NCBI GenBank assembly: GCA_030323885.1
Contig: CM059198.1
Location: 77,684,931 to 77,748,930 of the forward strand
Source: Branchipolynoe longqiensis
Taxonomy: Eukaryota; Annelida; Polychaeta; Phyllodocida; Polynoidae
Direction of reading: 5' to 3'
Length of the DNA stretch: 64,000 bases
In this document: in pieces, positions 1 through 11,549 of the stretch
How the letters are laid out: every line of letters starts with the position of its first letter
Position numbering within the stretch: position 1 is the first letter of the stretch
Program-made: the position numbers and the translations under genes
Notes under the pieces: generated by a model
Seen by the model: only the letters and a program-made list of their open reading frames with translations
Told to the model about the DNA's origin: nothing
Databases searched by the model: none

Positions 1-1
1 C

Positions 2-1466
2 AACTGGGAGTGCAAGATAATTTATGAAAAGTTTCATGGAGAGCTAGGGGAGGGGAACATATCGAGGGTACACGATAAGCCTCAGTGCACACATTCGGTT
101 TTTGTTGTACCAAAAGACGATAGCGGTGGTGGGACCATCGTCGATTGTAGCAGGCCGAAAGGCAATTCTGTCAATCAGTATACACATGGCATAGCCACTA
201 CCTTTAGCTACAAAAGTGTTGATAATGTCACAGACTGCATGGAGAGAGGGGATTTTCTATCGACAATAGACATTAAAGATGCTTACAGAGCGGTCTCCAT
301 TCATCCTTGCGACAGGCCTCATCAGGGGCTTGCTATTGCTAGGGCACTTGCTGACGACGGAGCATATTACCTAGATAATAGACTGAGCATGGGCCTATCA
401 TCTAGCCCTTACATATTTTCCAAAATCTCAGAGTTTATTGTGAGATGTGCTGTAAGGGAGGGCGTTACTCAAATGATTACCTCGATGATTTCTGTGTTTT
501 AGGTCGGAATAAGTTCGAGGCCATGCAGGCCCAGAGGCTAGTGCTAGGCATTATCCGCAGATTAGGTTTCTATGTCAGCTATAAGAAAGTGAGCAAGGCT
601 GGGCCGAGAATTCGTTTTCTAGGAATCATAATTGATTCGGACAACCTCCCTATAGATAAGTTAGATAAGATGAGACTGATACTCGGAACGATGAGGAGTA
701 GGAGAAAAGCTTCAAAAAGGGAGCTGGAACAGGTCGGTGGAATCCTCGCCCACTGTGCAAAGGTGATCAGGGGGGGGCGAACCTTTACTAGGAGGATATT
801 CAATATGTCGGCAGCACTTAAGGAGGGCCACCATAGGATTAGGCTAACCAAGGGGGTACGCAAAGATCTTGAATGGTGGATCACATTTTCCGGCCATTTC
901 AATGGGAACGCCAACATTCTTGCCCGTTTTGCACCCCTAATTGCTTCTTACAGTGATGCATCTGGATGGGGCCTGGGTGCGCTACATGGTAGCAACTGGT
1001 TGGTCGGCTCCTTTGTCGAGGCGGACGATAGATTGCTTGCTGGCTACGTTGGTCACCATCACTTGAGTCCTGAGGGCCATGTCGCTTCTTCTCATATAAA
1101 TATTAAAGAGATGGCTGCGGTGTATGCCGCCTGTGAGAAATGGTCACATAATGGACTGATGCAACTGTCGTTATGGTTACTGATAGTGCTGTTGTTCAGG
1201 CCGCCTTGAGCACAGGCAGATCTATATCAGGTGGGATCATGTATTATCTCAGGAGATTGTTTTGGATGGCTGTTGAGATGAATTTTGAGTTCAAGCCTGT
1301 TTATATTCGGAGTAAGGATAATGTTATCTGTGACTCCCTAAGCCGCCTTGACGACAGTGCTAGCAACACCAGGATTTTGGATGCCGACCCTGAGGGGTTG
1401 CTTTGCTGTAGGGCTAAACTGTGTCATACTCTATTCTCTTACAGAAATATCTCAGCTGAGAAGTGA
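2..1466 (+). pseudogene. DIRS-like retrotransposon RT/RNase H region (5' truncated by window edge, frameshifted)
   Basis: The frame is open from the window edge to 502. It then shifts into the frame running to 1209 and again into the frame ending at 1466. Seen: an RT palm segment (STIDIKDAYRAV), the catalytic YLDDF near 490-505, an RNase H segment starting SYSDASGWGLGA near 945-980, and an RNase H-like end (RSKDN...DSLSRLDD) near 1310-1350. A YLDDF-type RT followed by RNase H and then a tyrosine recombinase, with no integrase, is the layout of the DIRS order (DIRS/Ngaro/PAT). At least two indels (about 455-475 and 1150-1175) break the frame, so this copy is dead. The change of frame before the recombinase may be native, because DIRS ORFs can overlap. 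Confidence 0.85.
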
Positions 1467-1473
1467 GCAAAAG

Positions 1474-2405
1474 GGTTTTCAGGAGCAGTTCTACGCGCCA
1501 AATTCAGTAACAACGAGGGCGGTGCAAGTCAAGAGATACTTGGACTTTGTAGAGACTTTTAGTTCTAGTCGGGCTCCTGTGCCATGTTCAGATGAGGAAG
1601 TTGCCCTGTACGCAACTTGGCTCGCCTGCACTATGAAGTATTGCTCAATCACGAATTACCTGAGTGGCTTAAATTTCTTTCTAAAACAGTCTGGCACTCA
1701 GCCTATTGATTACAACAGTTTCATTATCTCCTCAACACTTAGGGGGATTAAGCGGGTCAAGGGGGATGCCCCACGCCGGGCTAGGCCCCTGCTACCTTCA
1801 ATGATGAGAAGGATATTTGCTATGCTGCGCCCATCCCCGGGCCATACATCCTGGAGAGCTGCAATACTAGTTTCCTTTAGAGCCCTTCTGCGGAAGGTGC
1901 AGGTCACCCTCTCGGATTCAACTCTTTGGAGGGGGGATTTTAAAATTGTTGATTGGGGCATGGTGATAACTTTTAGGAAGAGTAAGGCCATCCAGTTCGC
2001 TGAGAGATTATTGGAAGTCCCCGTTGCACGCTGTGGCGATCCGCATTGTGTGCAGTCCATTGGGTTGAACAGCATTTCAACCAGCTACCCGCTGGACCCA
2101 GAGAGGAAGCATTCAGGCTTCCTAATGGGTTAGGGGGCTCTACACTGATGACTTATGTGATTTACCAGCAGACTCTAAAGACTTTTGCATCGAGGGCAGG
2201 TATGGATGTGGACGACTTGTCATCACATTCCCTTCGCCGGGGTGGCTGCACCTTTTTAGCCTTGTGTGGGGCCACTGTAGAAGAAATTAAGGTATGGGGG
2301 GACTGGGCATCTGAGACAGTCTACGCATATCTGAAAACCCCCTTATCTGTTAGGATTATGGACGACATGAGGGTTGCAGCCACCTTGTGGACCGAGACAG
2401 CTTGA
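1474..2405 (+). pseudogene. DIRS-like tyrosine recombinase (frameshifted)
   Basis: This follows the RT/RNase H region of the same element and replaces the integrase of LTR elements; it would integrate a circular intermediate. The N-terminal SAM-like part (VKRYLDFVETF, then NYLSGLNFFLKQSG) is followed by the first catalytic Arg box (SFRALLRKVQV, about 1873-1905), the HSLRRGG box near 2226-2246, and a WGDWAS...YAYL block near 2296-2334 holding the nucleophilic Tyr. The frame breaks near 2075-2105, where translation must move to the frame ending at 2405. The family is clear from these boxes; the DIRS-versus-Ngaro assignment is not settled. Confidence 0.83.
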
Positions 2406-2437
2406 TTGGTTTGGGTGGGAGTCGTTCGGCTCCCTTT

Positions 2438-2520
2438 GGCATTTATCGCTCAGCCCGGAGTCGAATAAACGAACCAACCCAATCTGCTGCCTCCTTGTCA
2501 TTTTGTAGGGGAGTCTTATA
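2438..2520 (+). repeat. Split direct repeat of the DIRS-like element, copy 1
   Basis: This 83-bp block starts GGCATTTATCGCTCAGCCCG and ends GGGGAGTCTTATA. It recurs almost unchanged at 3312-3395. Placed just after the recombinase, it fits the B1 member of the B1-A2-B2 arrangement of Ngaro/PAT-type elements. The matching left-end repeat would be outside the window. Confidence 0.7.
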
Positions 2521-2529
2521 TTATATATA

Positions 2530-3125
2530 AGCCCTGTTCACACAGGCAAAATGTGAGGCGAATCAGGCAAATCGAATCAGGTGAGGCGAATTAGGCGCCC
2601 GTTCACACGGACACTGCGTGAGGCGGAAGTGGATATCTGCGCATGAGCAAGTACAGACTAACCAGCGCCATTTTGGGTTCGACGATGCTGGCACCAGAGA
2701 GTGTGGGTTCGACCTAGATATGTAATGACTGAATCGTATTGGTTTGGAACGGTCAAAACTGCTGCTGGGCAGTGAAACCCTAAAAATAAATAATGAAAAA
2801 AATATCTGTGCATAGATAGCAGTTTCATTAATTAAATTATATAATATGCGCTTTTGATCGACCGGAAAGTCAACAAACTGAGTTGTCGACTGCGCATGCG
2901 TGTGAGGTGCTTAATCTGCCTCAGTGCGTCCACACGGGCAAAATAAATCGAATCAGAGAAATCGCCTCACGTAAACTACCTCGCTTAGGTGGTCTACAGG
3001 ATCCGCATCACGTGAGTCGAATCAGCCCTAATCCGCCTCAGACGTCCGTTCACACGAGAAATGTGAGGCGAACTAGGCAAGTCGCTTTCTACGAATCGAT
3101 TTACATTGCCCGTGTGAACAGGGCT
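2530..3125. mobile_element. MITE with AGCCCTGTTCACAC terminal inverted repeats
   Basis: This 596-bp element begins AGCCCTGTTCACACAGGC and ends GCCCGTGTGAACAGGGCT, with a possible ATA duplication at each side. Inside, GTGAGGCGAATCAGGC and GTTCACACG-type motifs recur near both ends, giving long imperfect subterminal inverted repeats. No protein is encoded. It sits between the two direct repeats of the DIRS-like element, so it landed in that element. The superfamily is not certain; a 3-bp duplication would suit PIF/Harbinger. Confidence 0.75.
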
Positions 3126-3311
3126 ATAATCTATTATATACATATAACCGCTCAGAGAATTATTTATTATTATTATTATTCGATTCGACTCGAGTTGATA
3201 TTGTCCAATCGCCGTCGTCCGCTGCCCTTGCTGCGGGCCCAGCGGCTTTCGATGCTGCTCGAGTGGTTTGAATCGTCACTTGCCTCCAGTTTTTTGCTTT
3301 GAATTAGGTAG

Positions 3312-3395
3312 GGCATTTATCGCTCAGCCCGGAGTCGAATAAACGAACCAACCCAATCTGCTGGTCTCCTTGTCATTTCGTAGGGGAGTCTTATA
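3312..3395 (+). repeat. Split direct repeat of the DIRS-like element, copy 2
   Basis: Second copy of the 2438-2520 block, with one extra base and one substitution. It probably marks the right end of the DIRS-like element. The 3126-3311 stretch before it would then be the A2 segment plus the remainder of the MITE target. Confidence 0.65.
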
Positions 3396-3439
3396 TATAT
3401 ATATGTGTGTTTATGTGTCTATTTCTCATTGATTCATTG

Positions 3440-4190
3440 TAGATGTTGAATCAACACCCGACACTTCACTGACATTATTACACGCGATACCGGGTTATCA
3501 CCATCCATGTAGATATGTAAATATACACATGTAAATATATATATTCCTCCGGTGTGACTGAAACTTGTCGACACCCATTGGAGGAGAGGTGGGCCACAGG
3601 TGGCACCACCTGTCAAGTGTTGAGTATTATGGAGTATAAGAATGGTAATACCGATAATATATAGTAATTAATATATATAATGGAAACAATTCCCTTCGTA
3701 CTTTTATACTTGCATACTACTTTATACATCTCATATATGCATTTCTGTCTCTAGTTTTAATGTGTGTATATTACAGATGTGAAATGACCATTCGACACCT
3801 GACAAACATTATTACACGCGATACCGGGTTATCACCATCCATGTAGATATGTAAATATACACATGTAAATATATATATTCCTCCGGTGTGACTGAAACTT
3901 GTCGACACTCATTGGAGGAGAGGTGGGCCACAGGTGGCACCACCTGTCAAGTGTGGAGTATTATGGAGTATAAGAATGGTAATACCGATAATATATAGTA
4001 ATTAATATATATAATGGAAACAATTCCCTTCATACTTTTATACTTGCATACTACTTTATACATCTCATATATGCATTTCTGTCTCTAGTTTTAATGTGTG
4101 TATATTACAGATGTGAAATGACCATTCGACACCCGACAAACATTATTACACGCGATACCGGGTTTATCACCATCCCTGTAAATATGTGTG
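3440..4190. repeat. 334-bp tandem repeat, about 2.2 copies
   Basis: The landmark CACGCGATACCGGG occurs at 3481, 3815 and 4149, an exact 334-bp spacing. The two full units are nearly identical; the third diverges after about 40 bp. Short open frames on both strands inside it are not genes. Confidence 0.9.
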
Positions 4191-4199
4191 TATATAAAT

Positions 4200-5000
4200 A
4201 TATATATACTATGTGTCTGTATCTAATGCGTGTAGATGAGAGATGCGTAATGGCCACAGGAGACTTGACTGCCCCATTCAAAGGAGCTTCACCAACCTGA
4301 GATCGTAGCACGACCAGGTGGCCGCCGGATACACATGATTCTGTGACGTCACTGGTCTGGGTGCACAGGTCACGTCCCGGTCTCCGATGACCATGTCATT
4401 AAAGACTATATCTGTCAGGAAAGAAGTGCAATCAAGTAACAATATACATAAGTCATGGTGAGATGAGGAGTAGTGACTTTACTATAAAAAGGTTCTATCA
4501 GACAAAATGGTGCATTCGAGATAATGAGGACTGAACCTGTGTAACTGCATGATAGCAAAGCAGATAGAACAATTAAACAAATATATATCTCAGTGAAAAA
4601 TACCAGTTGAGAAACAGTTGTGTTACTGCATGATAGCCTTTTGTAGATAGAGCATTTTTACATCCATAACACCATTTGGTCCCTTTGTCAGATAGAACCT
4701 TTTTATAGTAAGGTTACGGAGTGGCATAATTGTGCTTTTATTTCTCTCAAACACAGGTTCAGTGTGCTGGGGAAGAGTTCACAGTTCAAATCTGGAATTA
4801 GTCAGGTAGTCAAGCCTACAAACTACTGTCTCTTCTTTAAGTTGGGTGATGGCAAACACTGTCGAAGGGCCTGACCTCGCAGGTTTGTCTCCAGGTGCCA
4901 AGGGGCAGTTTGAATCCGGAGGAGATTGTGACGTCTGATCCTGGAGGAAAAAGGAACTGCGAGAAGGCGCAAATACTCACAAGTCTGGTCAAAGCTGGAA
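4200..5000. other. Non-coding stretch, no gene seen
   Basis: AT-rich sequence with a loosely duplicated segment (GTAACTGCATGATAGC at about 4540 and a related GTTACTGCATGATAGC at about 4621, plus two GGTTCTATC/GATAGAACC-type stretches). No coding exon or RNA gene is recognised. Confidence 0.5.
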
Positions 5001-5009
5001 AGCGGCCTT

Positions 5010-6300
5010 ACTACTACGAAATACCAACCAAAATACTGAAAGAGGCACTCCAAGCCATCCCGGCCACTATAGTCGACCTATTCAACATCTCCTTTATCTC
5101 AGCCTGGAAAATGGCAACCATTACCCCTATCCACAAAAGTGGAGACAAACAAAACATGGGAAACTACAGGCCAATATCAATTCTTCAAACCCCAGGCAAG
5201 CTCATTGAAAAGTGTTACATAGACACATAAATGAACACCTGGAAAAAAACAATATACTAATTGAAAGACAAGGAGGTTTCAGGAAACTGCACTCCACATC
5301 TAAAACAATAGCTAACCTAACAAATGACATATTGGCGTCAATGAACCAAAAACAATTAGTTGGAGCAGCCTTCATTGACTTCAGCAAAGCATTCGATACA
5401 GTAGACCATAACATACTACTGGAAAAACTAGAATCCATGGGCATAAAATCCAACACTATGGACTGGATAAAATGCTACCTGAAAGACAGGCAACAGAGAA
5501 CAAAAATAAACAATACGCTATCAGACAACCAACCTGTCACATGTGGTGTACCCCAAGGGTAGTGCTAGGGCCACTGCTCTTTATAATCTACATAAACGAT
5601 CTTGAAAAATGGTTACAAACCGAATGCCTCCAACTATATGCAGATGACACAGTCATATATGCAAACGGCACCACAGAAGAGGAGGTAATAACTAAACTAA
5701 ACAAGCTCCTACTAAAACTGGATGAGTGGTGTGAGTCCAACAAAATAACCATCAACACAAGCAAGTCAAAAACAGTTCTCTTCTCACATAAACAAATGCC
5801 AGAAAGAAAACTACACTGTAAGCTAGGAAGCCAAACACTAGAAAATGTAGACCATTACAAATACCTAGGCCTTGAGTTGGACAGCCAACTAAACTACAAC
5901 CTATGTATAAACAAAATTGTCCAAAAGGTAAACCACAAACTGTGGCTATTTGCAAAGCTAAGAGACTACATGACACAAGAAATGTCAATAAAAATCTTCA
6001 AGGGCATGGTGCTACCCTATTTTGACTATGGAGATGTAAACTACATGGGTGCAAAGAAAGAACTTATAAAAAAACTGCAAACACTACAGAACAGAGCCCT
6101 GAAAATCTGCCTCAGAGTAGACAAGCTGCACCCCACCTACGACATACACAAAAGAACCAAAGTAAAATTGCTAGAAAATAGGAGAATAATTCATCTGAAA
6201 ACATTAGCATACAGCTATAGTCAAGACAATAAACTCCTAACAAAACCACAAAGGGCAACTAGAGCAAATAATGCGCCACTACTAAAGCAGACCAGGGGCC
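5010..6300 (+). pseudogene. LINE reverse transcriptase, three broken frames
   Basis: Seen in order: [59 protein letters not shown], catalytic [11 protein letters not shown] (about 5636-5668), and the thumb/C-terminal region with YKYLGLELD and a NRALKICL stretch. The frame changes near 5215-5230 and again near 5560 (just after CGVPQG), so the protein cannot be made. The order of motifs is that of the CR1/Jockey group of non-LTR RTs. Confidence 0.9.
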
Positions 6301-6430
6301 GTATGCATGACGTGGTGTTAGCGAGCCAAAACTGGTTTTGGCTGGGATTTCTAGGTTAGCGGCGAAAAGTCAGTACGCAAGTAGTGCAAACACACCGAGT
6401 GTAAGCTAACACCATGTCATGCATACAGGC
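6296..6430. mobile_element. Small MITE (GGGCC..TATGCATG family) nested in the LINE
   Basis: A 135-bp insert flanked by CCAG on both sides (6292-6295 and 6431-6434). Its ends are inverted: GGGCCGTATGCATGACG at the left and the complement of GGCCTGTATGCATGACATG at the right. The LINE copies at 27605-29190 and 33955-35770 have no insert at this point, so the borders can be read directly. A 743-bp relative lies at 59619-60361. Confidence 0.85.
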
Positions 6431-6994
6431 CCAGAAGCGAAATAAAAGCTCATGAGAGAAGCATGCTAGAAATGGCTGCCAAGGTGTGGAATGCCCAGTA
6501 AAGGAACGACAAATTCCTGACCTAAAAACATACAAAAAATATCTGTGCAAAATAAGGCTAGGAACCCCCAACTAAGCTGCACCGCAAAGGGGCAGGTGAT
6601 ATGTCACGGCCCACCAGCGAGACGCCCAATGGAAGGTAACCATACCAAAAGCAGCCAGATAGCACACCACACAGCTACGTACAAGCCTATGATATGTAAA
6701 TAGGAGTAGGCTAGTCTAGAAATAAGAACAGACAAAATAAAGCACATATATGCCAAGAAAATCCAAAACAATTAACATAGACTACTAACCAGACCAACCA
6801 ACTATATATCTGCTACTGAAATACAGGCAATCAAATACCTTATCAGCAGCTACTGTGTGATAAGACAACACCAACACTACAGCTGGCCAGCATTGAAAAC
6901 AAGCCTGAATACCCAGGCTTATATGCTATGGACAGTATAAATACAGCCGCAATAAAAAAAAAATTAAAGATTTTAAAAAACTACTTTCTGGGAA

Positions 6995-7975
6995 CAATGC
7001 CAGGTGGGGGCAACAGTGTCAGTTCATTATTGGGCAGAATGTGGTGGCAACAGTGTCAGGTTGTTATTGGTCAGAATTTGGTGGCAACAGTGTCAGTTTG
7101 TTATTGGGCAGAACATAGTTGCAACAGCATCAGTTCATTATTGGGCAGAATCTGGTGGCAACTGTGTTAGTTTATTATTGGGCAGAATGTGGTGCCAACA
7201 GTGCCAGTTCGCTATTGGGAAGAATGTAGTGGCAACATTGTCAGGTCGTTATTGGGCAGAACTCGGTGGCAAGAGTGTCAATTTGTATGACACTGACACT
7301 CTTGCCACCACAAGATGGCAAGAGTGTCAAGAGTGGTGGCAATAGTGTCAGTTTGTTATTGGGCAGAACGTGGTGCCGACAGTGTCAGTTCATTCTTGGG
7401 AAGAATGTGGAGGCAAGAGTGTCAGTTTGTTATTGGGCAGAATCTGGTGTCAACAGTGTCAGTTCGCTATTGGGAAGAATGTGGTGCCGACAATGTCAGT
7501 TCGTTCTTGGGAAGAATGTGGTGGCAACAGTGTCAGTTTGTTATTCGGCCAAACTTGCTTGCAATAGTGTCAGCTCGTTATTAAGCAGAATTTGGTGGCA
7601 CCAGTGTTGGTTTGTTATGGGAAAGAACGTGGTGGCAACAGTGTCAGCTTGTTATTGGGCAGAACGTGGTGGCAACAGTGTCAGCTTGTTATTAGCAAGA
7701 ACGGGGTGGCAACAGTGTCTTTTTGTTATTGGGAATAGTGTGGTGGCAACAGTGTTGGTTTGTTGTGGCAACAGTGTCAGTTTGTTATTGGGCAGTACAT
7801 CGTGGCAACAGTGTCAGTTTGTTATTGGGCAGAAGGTGGCGGTAACAGTGTCAGTTTATTATTGGGAAGAATGTGGTGGCAACAGTGTCAGTTCATTATT
7901 GGGCAGAACGTGGTGGTAACAGTGTCAGTTTGTAATTGGGCAGAACGTCGTGATTCAATCGACTCCCTGCCCTGT
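6995..7975. repeat. 37-bp minisatellite, about 26 units
   Basis: Units of the type GTGGCAACAGTGTCAGTTTG followed by TTATTGGGCAGAATG, period 37 bp. Because 37 is not a multiple of three and the unit has few stops, long frames (for example 7266-7919) cycle through all three phases. They give a 37-residue protein repeat rich in CYWAE, WWQQCQ and VIGQN. I read these frames as shadows of the repeat, not a gene. Confidence 0.9.
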
Positions 7976-9400
7976 CAATAATTACCCATGTTACTTAGTA
8001 ATAGCATTTTCAGCGGTTTTATTCTGTTTTATTTTAATTTATTCCATGATATGAATAGAACACCGTTACTACTAAATGGTTCTTCTGGAGCCCACGACAT
8101 CCAAATGTTCGTGAAAATAATAATAATAATGTGAAGGTAGCATTTACATCTCTTTTCAATTACCTTTCTGATGTCGGTTCTTGAGAAGAAGAAGAAGAAG
8201 AAGAAGAAGAAATGAATAGTTCATGCGCAAAAGCCTGTAGATGCCATGTGTCATTAAAATAACAGATTTCTATGTGAAGCTAATTTTTATTCTCACTAAT
8301 TCCATTTTTCTTGTGAAGAAATGGTTACGGAACAGCAAACAAAAATATAAGAATAACAATTAATTATCCTTTTGAAGGTTTGATTCCAATGTTTACCTGA
8401 GTTTTTTGGATTGGCGCTTACAGGGTTTTGTGCCTGAACTCCTCAAATATACCTCTTAAAGTGTGTCCATTATGAGGATTCCACTAGGTCTGAATTTAGG
8501 AAAATTGATTAGAGAAAGACTTTTCTTCTGGTAAATGAACTTTCTCTATATGTCATTTGTTCGTACCATAGCACTGGTCTTCTGATCGAAAGTTATGTAA
8601 CTTGTTCTGTGACAATATGTAAAATGATTGTACGTATACGCAAAGGGGCATACCTGATTATAGGCTAAAAAAAACTAAACTGTGAATTCATTATCTGTTT
8701 TAGCAATGGTGTTTTTTTGCATAAGTATGAAAATGACAGCGATGATTGTCTCCTAAAATAGGAACAAATAGAGTTAAGGCTATTCATGGAGTCGCTATCA
8801 TATAACTTTGGCACCACTTGTCCTCTAACCATATGCATTTATCCACATGCAATGCTTACATATATGTACACATACAGGGACATATATGATTCTACACGGA
8901 GAGTTCAATTGCTCATTTGTTGTAACAATGTATTTGCACAAGTACAAACTTTAATTTAATGTAACATTGCTTGCTCAGATGGAAGATCACCCCTCGGGGA
9001 AGCCATACAGCTACCTACTACTAAGTACTCCAAAGTGATTTCTATTTTCAACAGGTCAGTATTACAAGTTATATATCTGTACAGATCTTTTAAATTGGAT
9101 CTCAATGATATAAAAATCATTTAGATTGATTGAATAGCTGCAAAGTTATGAGTGTTTAAAGATTGATTTTTTTACCCCGATTTGTGCACAATCCCAAATT
9201 AGCCAAATCTTGGTTTTTAGGGTCCCACCTGGAAGCTATTTTGCATATGATCTGTCCACTATTAAAGAATCTTATTCTCTATAGTATAAATAAGAAGCTC
9301 AATTTTGTACAGACCATCACTGTTCGTATTCTTTCTGAAATTTCATGTCAAACTTGCTAAATTCCTTAATTTCCAGCAACCACGAATAATAAATTCAGTA
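7976..9400. other. AT-rich stretch without a recognised gene
   Basis: Holds a (GAA)n microsatellite at about 8183-8212 and otherwise single-copy-looking AT-rich sequence. The motif CACCCCTCGGGGAAGCCATACA at about 8988 recurs in related form near 10914, so both may be ends of one dispersed repeat. No exon is recognised. Confidence 0.45.
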
Positions 9401-9407
9401 AAATACA

Positions 9408-9708
9408 GAAAAATAGCATAACTCCCTTTCTAATTGTCCTATCACAGCAATCTTTATACCAAAATAACCAGGATTAAAAGCTCTACATGATGACATAATT
9501 GGCTAACTGATCAGAGAAAGAAAGCCAACATTTAGGCATCGCGAGCTGACAATAAAATTAAGAAAAATAGCATAACTCCCGTTCTACAGGTCCGATCACT
9601 GCAATCTTTATACCAAAATAACCAGAATTAAAAGCTCTACATAGGTTCCTGACTGATCAGAGAAAGAAAGACAACATTCACTTTTAGGCATCGCAAGCTG
9701 ACAATAGC
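9408..9708. repeat. 154-bp imperfect tandem duplication
   Basis: GAAAAATAGCATAACTCCC occurs at 9408 and 9562. The following sequence (CAATCTTTATACCAAAATAACC, AAAAGCTCTACAT, GATCAGAGAAAGAAAG, GGCATCGC.AGCTGACAAT) is shared by both copies with a few small indels. Confidence 0.85.
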
Positions 9709-10315
9709 CAAATTCTTGCAGCAGTCACTTCTCAGACCAACCTTGATATGATATGATAATGATATGCGCATGATATAAATCTCAACCAAATATTGATCTG
9801 GTTAGGTAGAAGAAGACTTAAGCTTTCTGATGATATAATTTTCAAAACGATCCTGATCAATTTTCAAGGAGGATTAATGTCTTAATGTTTTCACTCCTTC
9901 AGTTCAATCAAATTTCCCACTCAAAAACACCCATGCTTGATATGCTAATGAAGCCTAGTTTCTTCTCTGTATTTCATTGGTGGTTATTTTTAGCTCAGGT
10001 CACTGTACTCACCAAGGTATCAATTTTAGGGAAGGGAGTAGCTCAGACCGGATGAAAACAAACTCAGCGAGCATGCACAGAGCTGCCGATGGTACCCCCC
10101 AACAAGTGTCCATTGACTGTAATTTATTTCATAATAATAATTAAAAATCAGATATCCTAAAAGACAAAAGAACGAGCTTTAATACCATATAAATTTTATT
10201 TCAAACCAAGCAGAATCAGTGAAGATTGGAGTGTTTTTAAAAGGGTTAAAATATGTCAAAGTTCGCGCTGCGGACACCGTACACGCCCACTTTGGAGTAC
10301 CTACTACTACACGTT

Positions 10316-10550
10316 TGTAGTTAAGGTTGCATAGTCCAAGGAAGCATCAAGTAGAATTGATTCTACATATCTGACTTAGATACTGATGCACTTATTAAGC
10401 AATTGTTGCTGAATAGAAGGCAATACTGGGGCAATTTAATAGAACCTAGGGCGTCAGAGCTTTGCCCTGCTTGCTAAAACTGATATGAAATGGTTGCACA
10501 TCAAATATCTCAAAATTTAGCCATTTAAAATAAAAGTTATTTCAAACCAG
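10316..10550. repeat. Dispersed AT-rich repeat (AAGTTGCATAGTCC family), partial
   Basis: Starts GGTTGCATAGTCCAAGG and continues in the opposite sense with motifs of the family (CACTTATTAAGCAATTGTTGCTG, TCAAATATCTCAAAA, AGTTATTTCAAACC). Better copies lie at about 21440-21770, 30845-31700, 40070-40320, 44825-45185 and 45320-45730. It is non-coding and of unknown class. Confidence 0.6.
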
Positions 10551-10770
10551 ACGGGATCGCCGAATGAGTTAGAGCGCCGGTCTCCCGTGTTGGTAGATCA
10601 TGGGATCGTGGGTTTGAACCTGAGTCGAGTCAAACCAATGACTTAAAACGTGTTGCTTCCTCGCCAGGTTCTCGGCATTTTTAGAATAGGGTGAGGAGCA
10701 GTGGAATCAGGAAGACCAATTGTCCACGATTGAAATTTCCCCTGCTTAAACAACTAATGTAGAAACAAAC
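10551..10770 (+). repeat. SINE family A (tRNA-headed)
   Basis: The head GACGGGATCGCCGAATGAGTTAGAGCGCC resembles a tRNA 5' half with an A box. GGTTTGAACCTGAGTCGAG stands where the B box should be. The body has GAGCAGTGGAATCAGGAAGACC and ends CCCCTGCTTAAACAACTAATG. Copies also lie at 13605, 24155, 39838 and, inverted, 58330. Confidence 0.75.
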
Positions 10771-11051
10771 AAAAAGAATAAAAGTAGGTAGATAATAACG
10801 ATATACTTAATATATTTATCTCAGAAAAAATTACTGAAATGCAAAACCATCGGACTGTGCAACTGTATGTATGAACTTTAATTTAATGCAACATGGGTTA
10901 CTAGCCTGGACCATCACCCCTTGGGGAAGCCATACACACAGTGGCTTAACTACATGTTTATGGTTAAATAAAACTCAACTCAAATAGGAAACTTGGGGCG
11001 GGAAGGGCTGCTTTGAGTTTGGGTGGGTCCACTGCACTTTGAAGTAACCTC

Positions 11052-11549
11052 NNNNNNNNNNNNNNNNNNNNNNNNNNNNNNNNNNNNNNNNNNNNNNNNN
11101 NNNNNNNNNNNNNNNNNNNNNNNNNNNNNNNNNNNNNNNNNNNNNNNNNNNNNNNNNNNNNNNNNNNNNNNNNNNNNNNNNNNNNNNNNNNNNNNNNNNN
11201 NNNNNNNNNNNNNNNNNNNNNNNNNNNNNNNNNNNNNNNNNNNNNNNNNNNNNNNNNNNNNNNNNNNNNNNNNNNNNNNNNNNNNNNNNNNNNNNNNNNN
11301 NNNNNNNNNNNNNNNNNNNNNNNNNNNNNNNNNNNNNNNNNNNNNNNNNNNNNNNNNNNNNNNNNNNNNNNNNNNNNNNNNNNNNNNNNNNNNNNNNNNN
11401 NNNNNNNNNNNNNNNNNNNNNNNNNNNNNNNNNNNNNNNNNNNNNNNNNNNNNNNNNNNNNNNNNNNNNNNNNNNNNNNNNNNNNNNNNNNNNNNNNNNN
11501 NNNNNNNNNNNNNNNNNNNNNNNNNNNNNNNNNNNNNNNNNNNNNNNNN
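11052..11549. other. Assembly gap (498 N)
   Basis: A run of undetermined bases. Any EXOC3 exon that falls here is invisible. Open frames crossing it are meaningless. Confidence 1.

Larger units (their letters stand above)
5000..6970 (+). mobile_element. Non-LTR retrotransposon (CR1/Jockey-like), copy 1, 5' truncated
   Basis: It contains RT sequence (5010-6250), a 3' UTR from about 6575 and an A-rich 3' end (CAATAAAAAAAAAATTAAAG) near 6950. The same 3' UTR and end occur in copies at 27605-29190, 33955-35770 and 49610-49975, which defines the family boundary. No endonuclease domain is present, so this copy is 5' truncated. A 135-bp MITE is inserted at 6296-6430. Confidence 0.88.

Noticed and set aside
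7004..7981. Long overlapping frames of 113-217 codons
   Set aside because: They are the three phases of a 37-bp minisatellite; no start context, domain or splice support.
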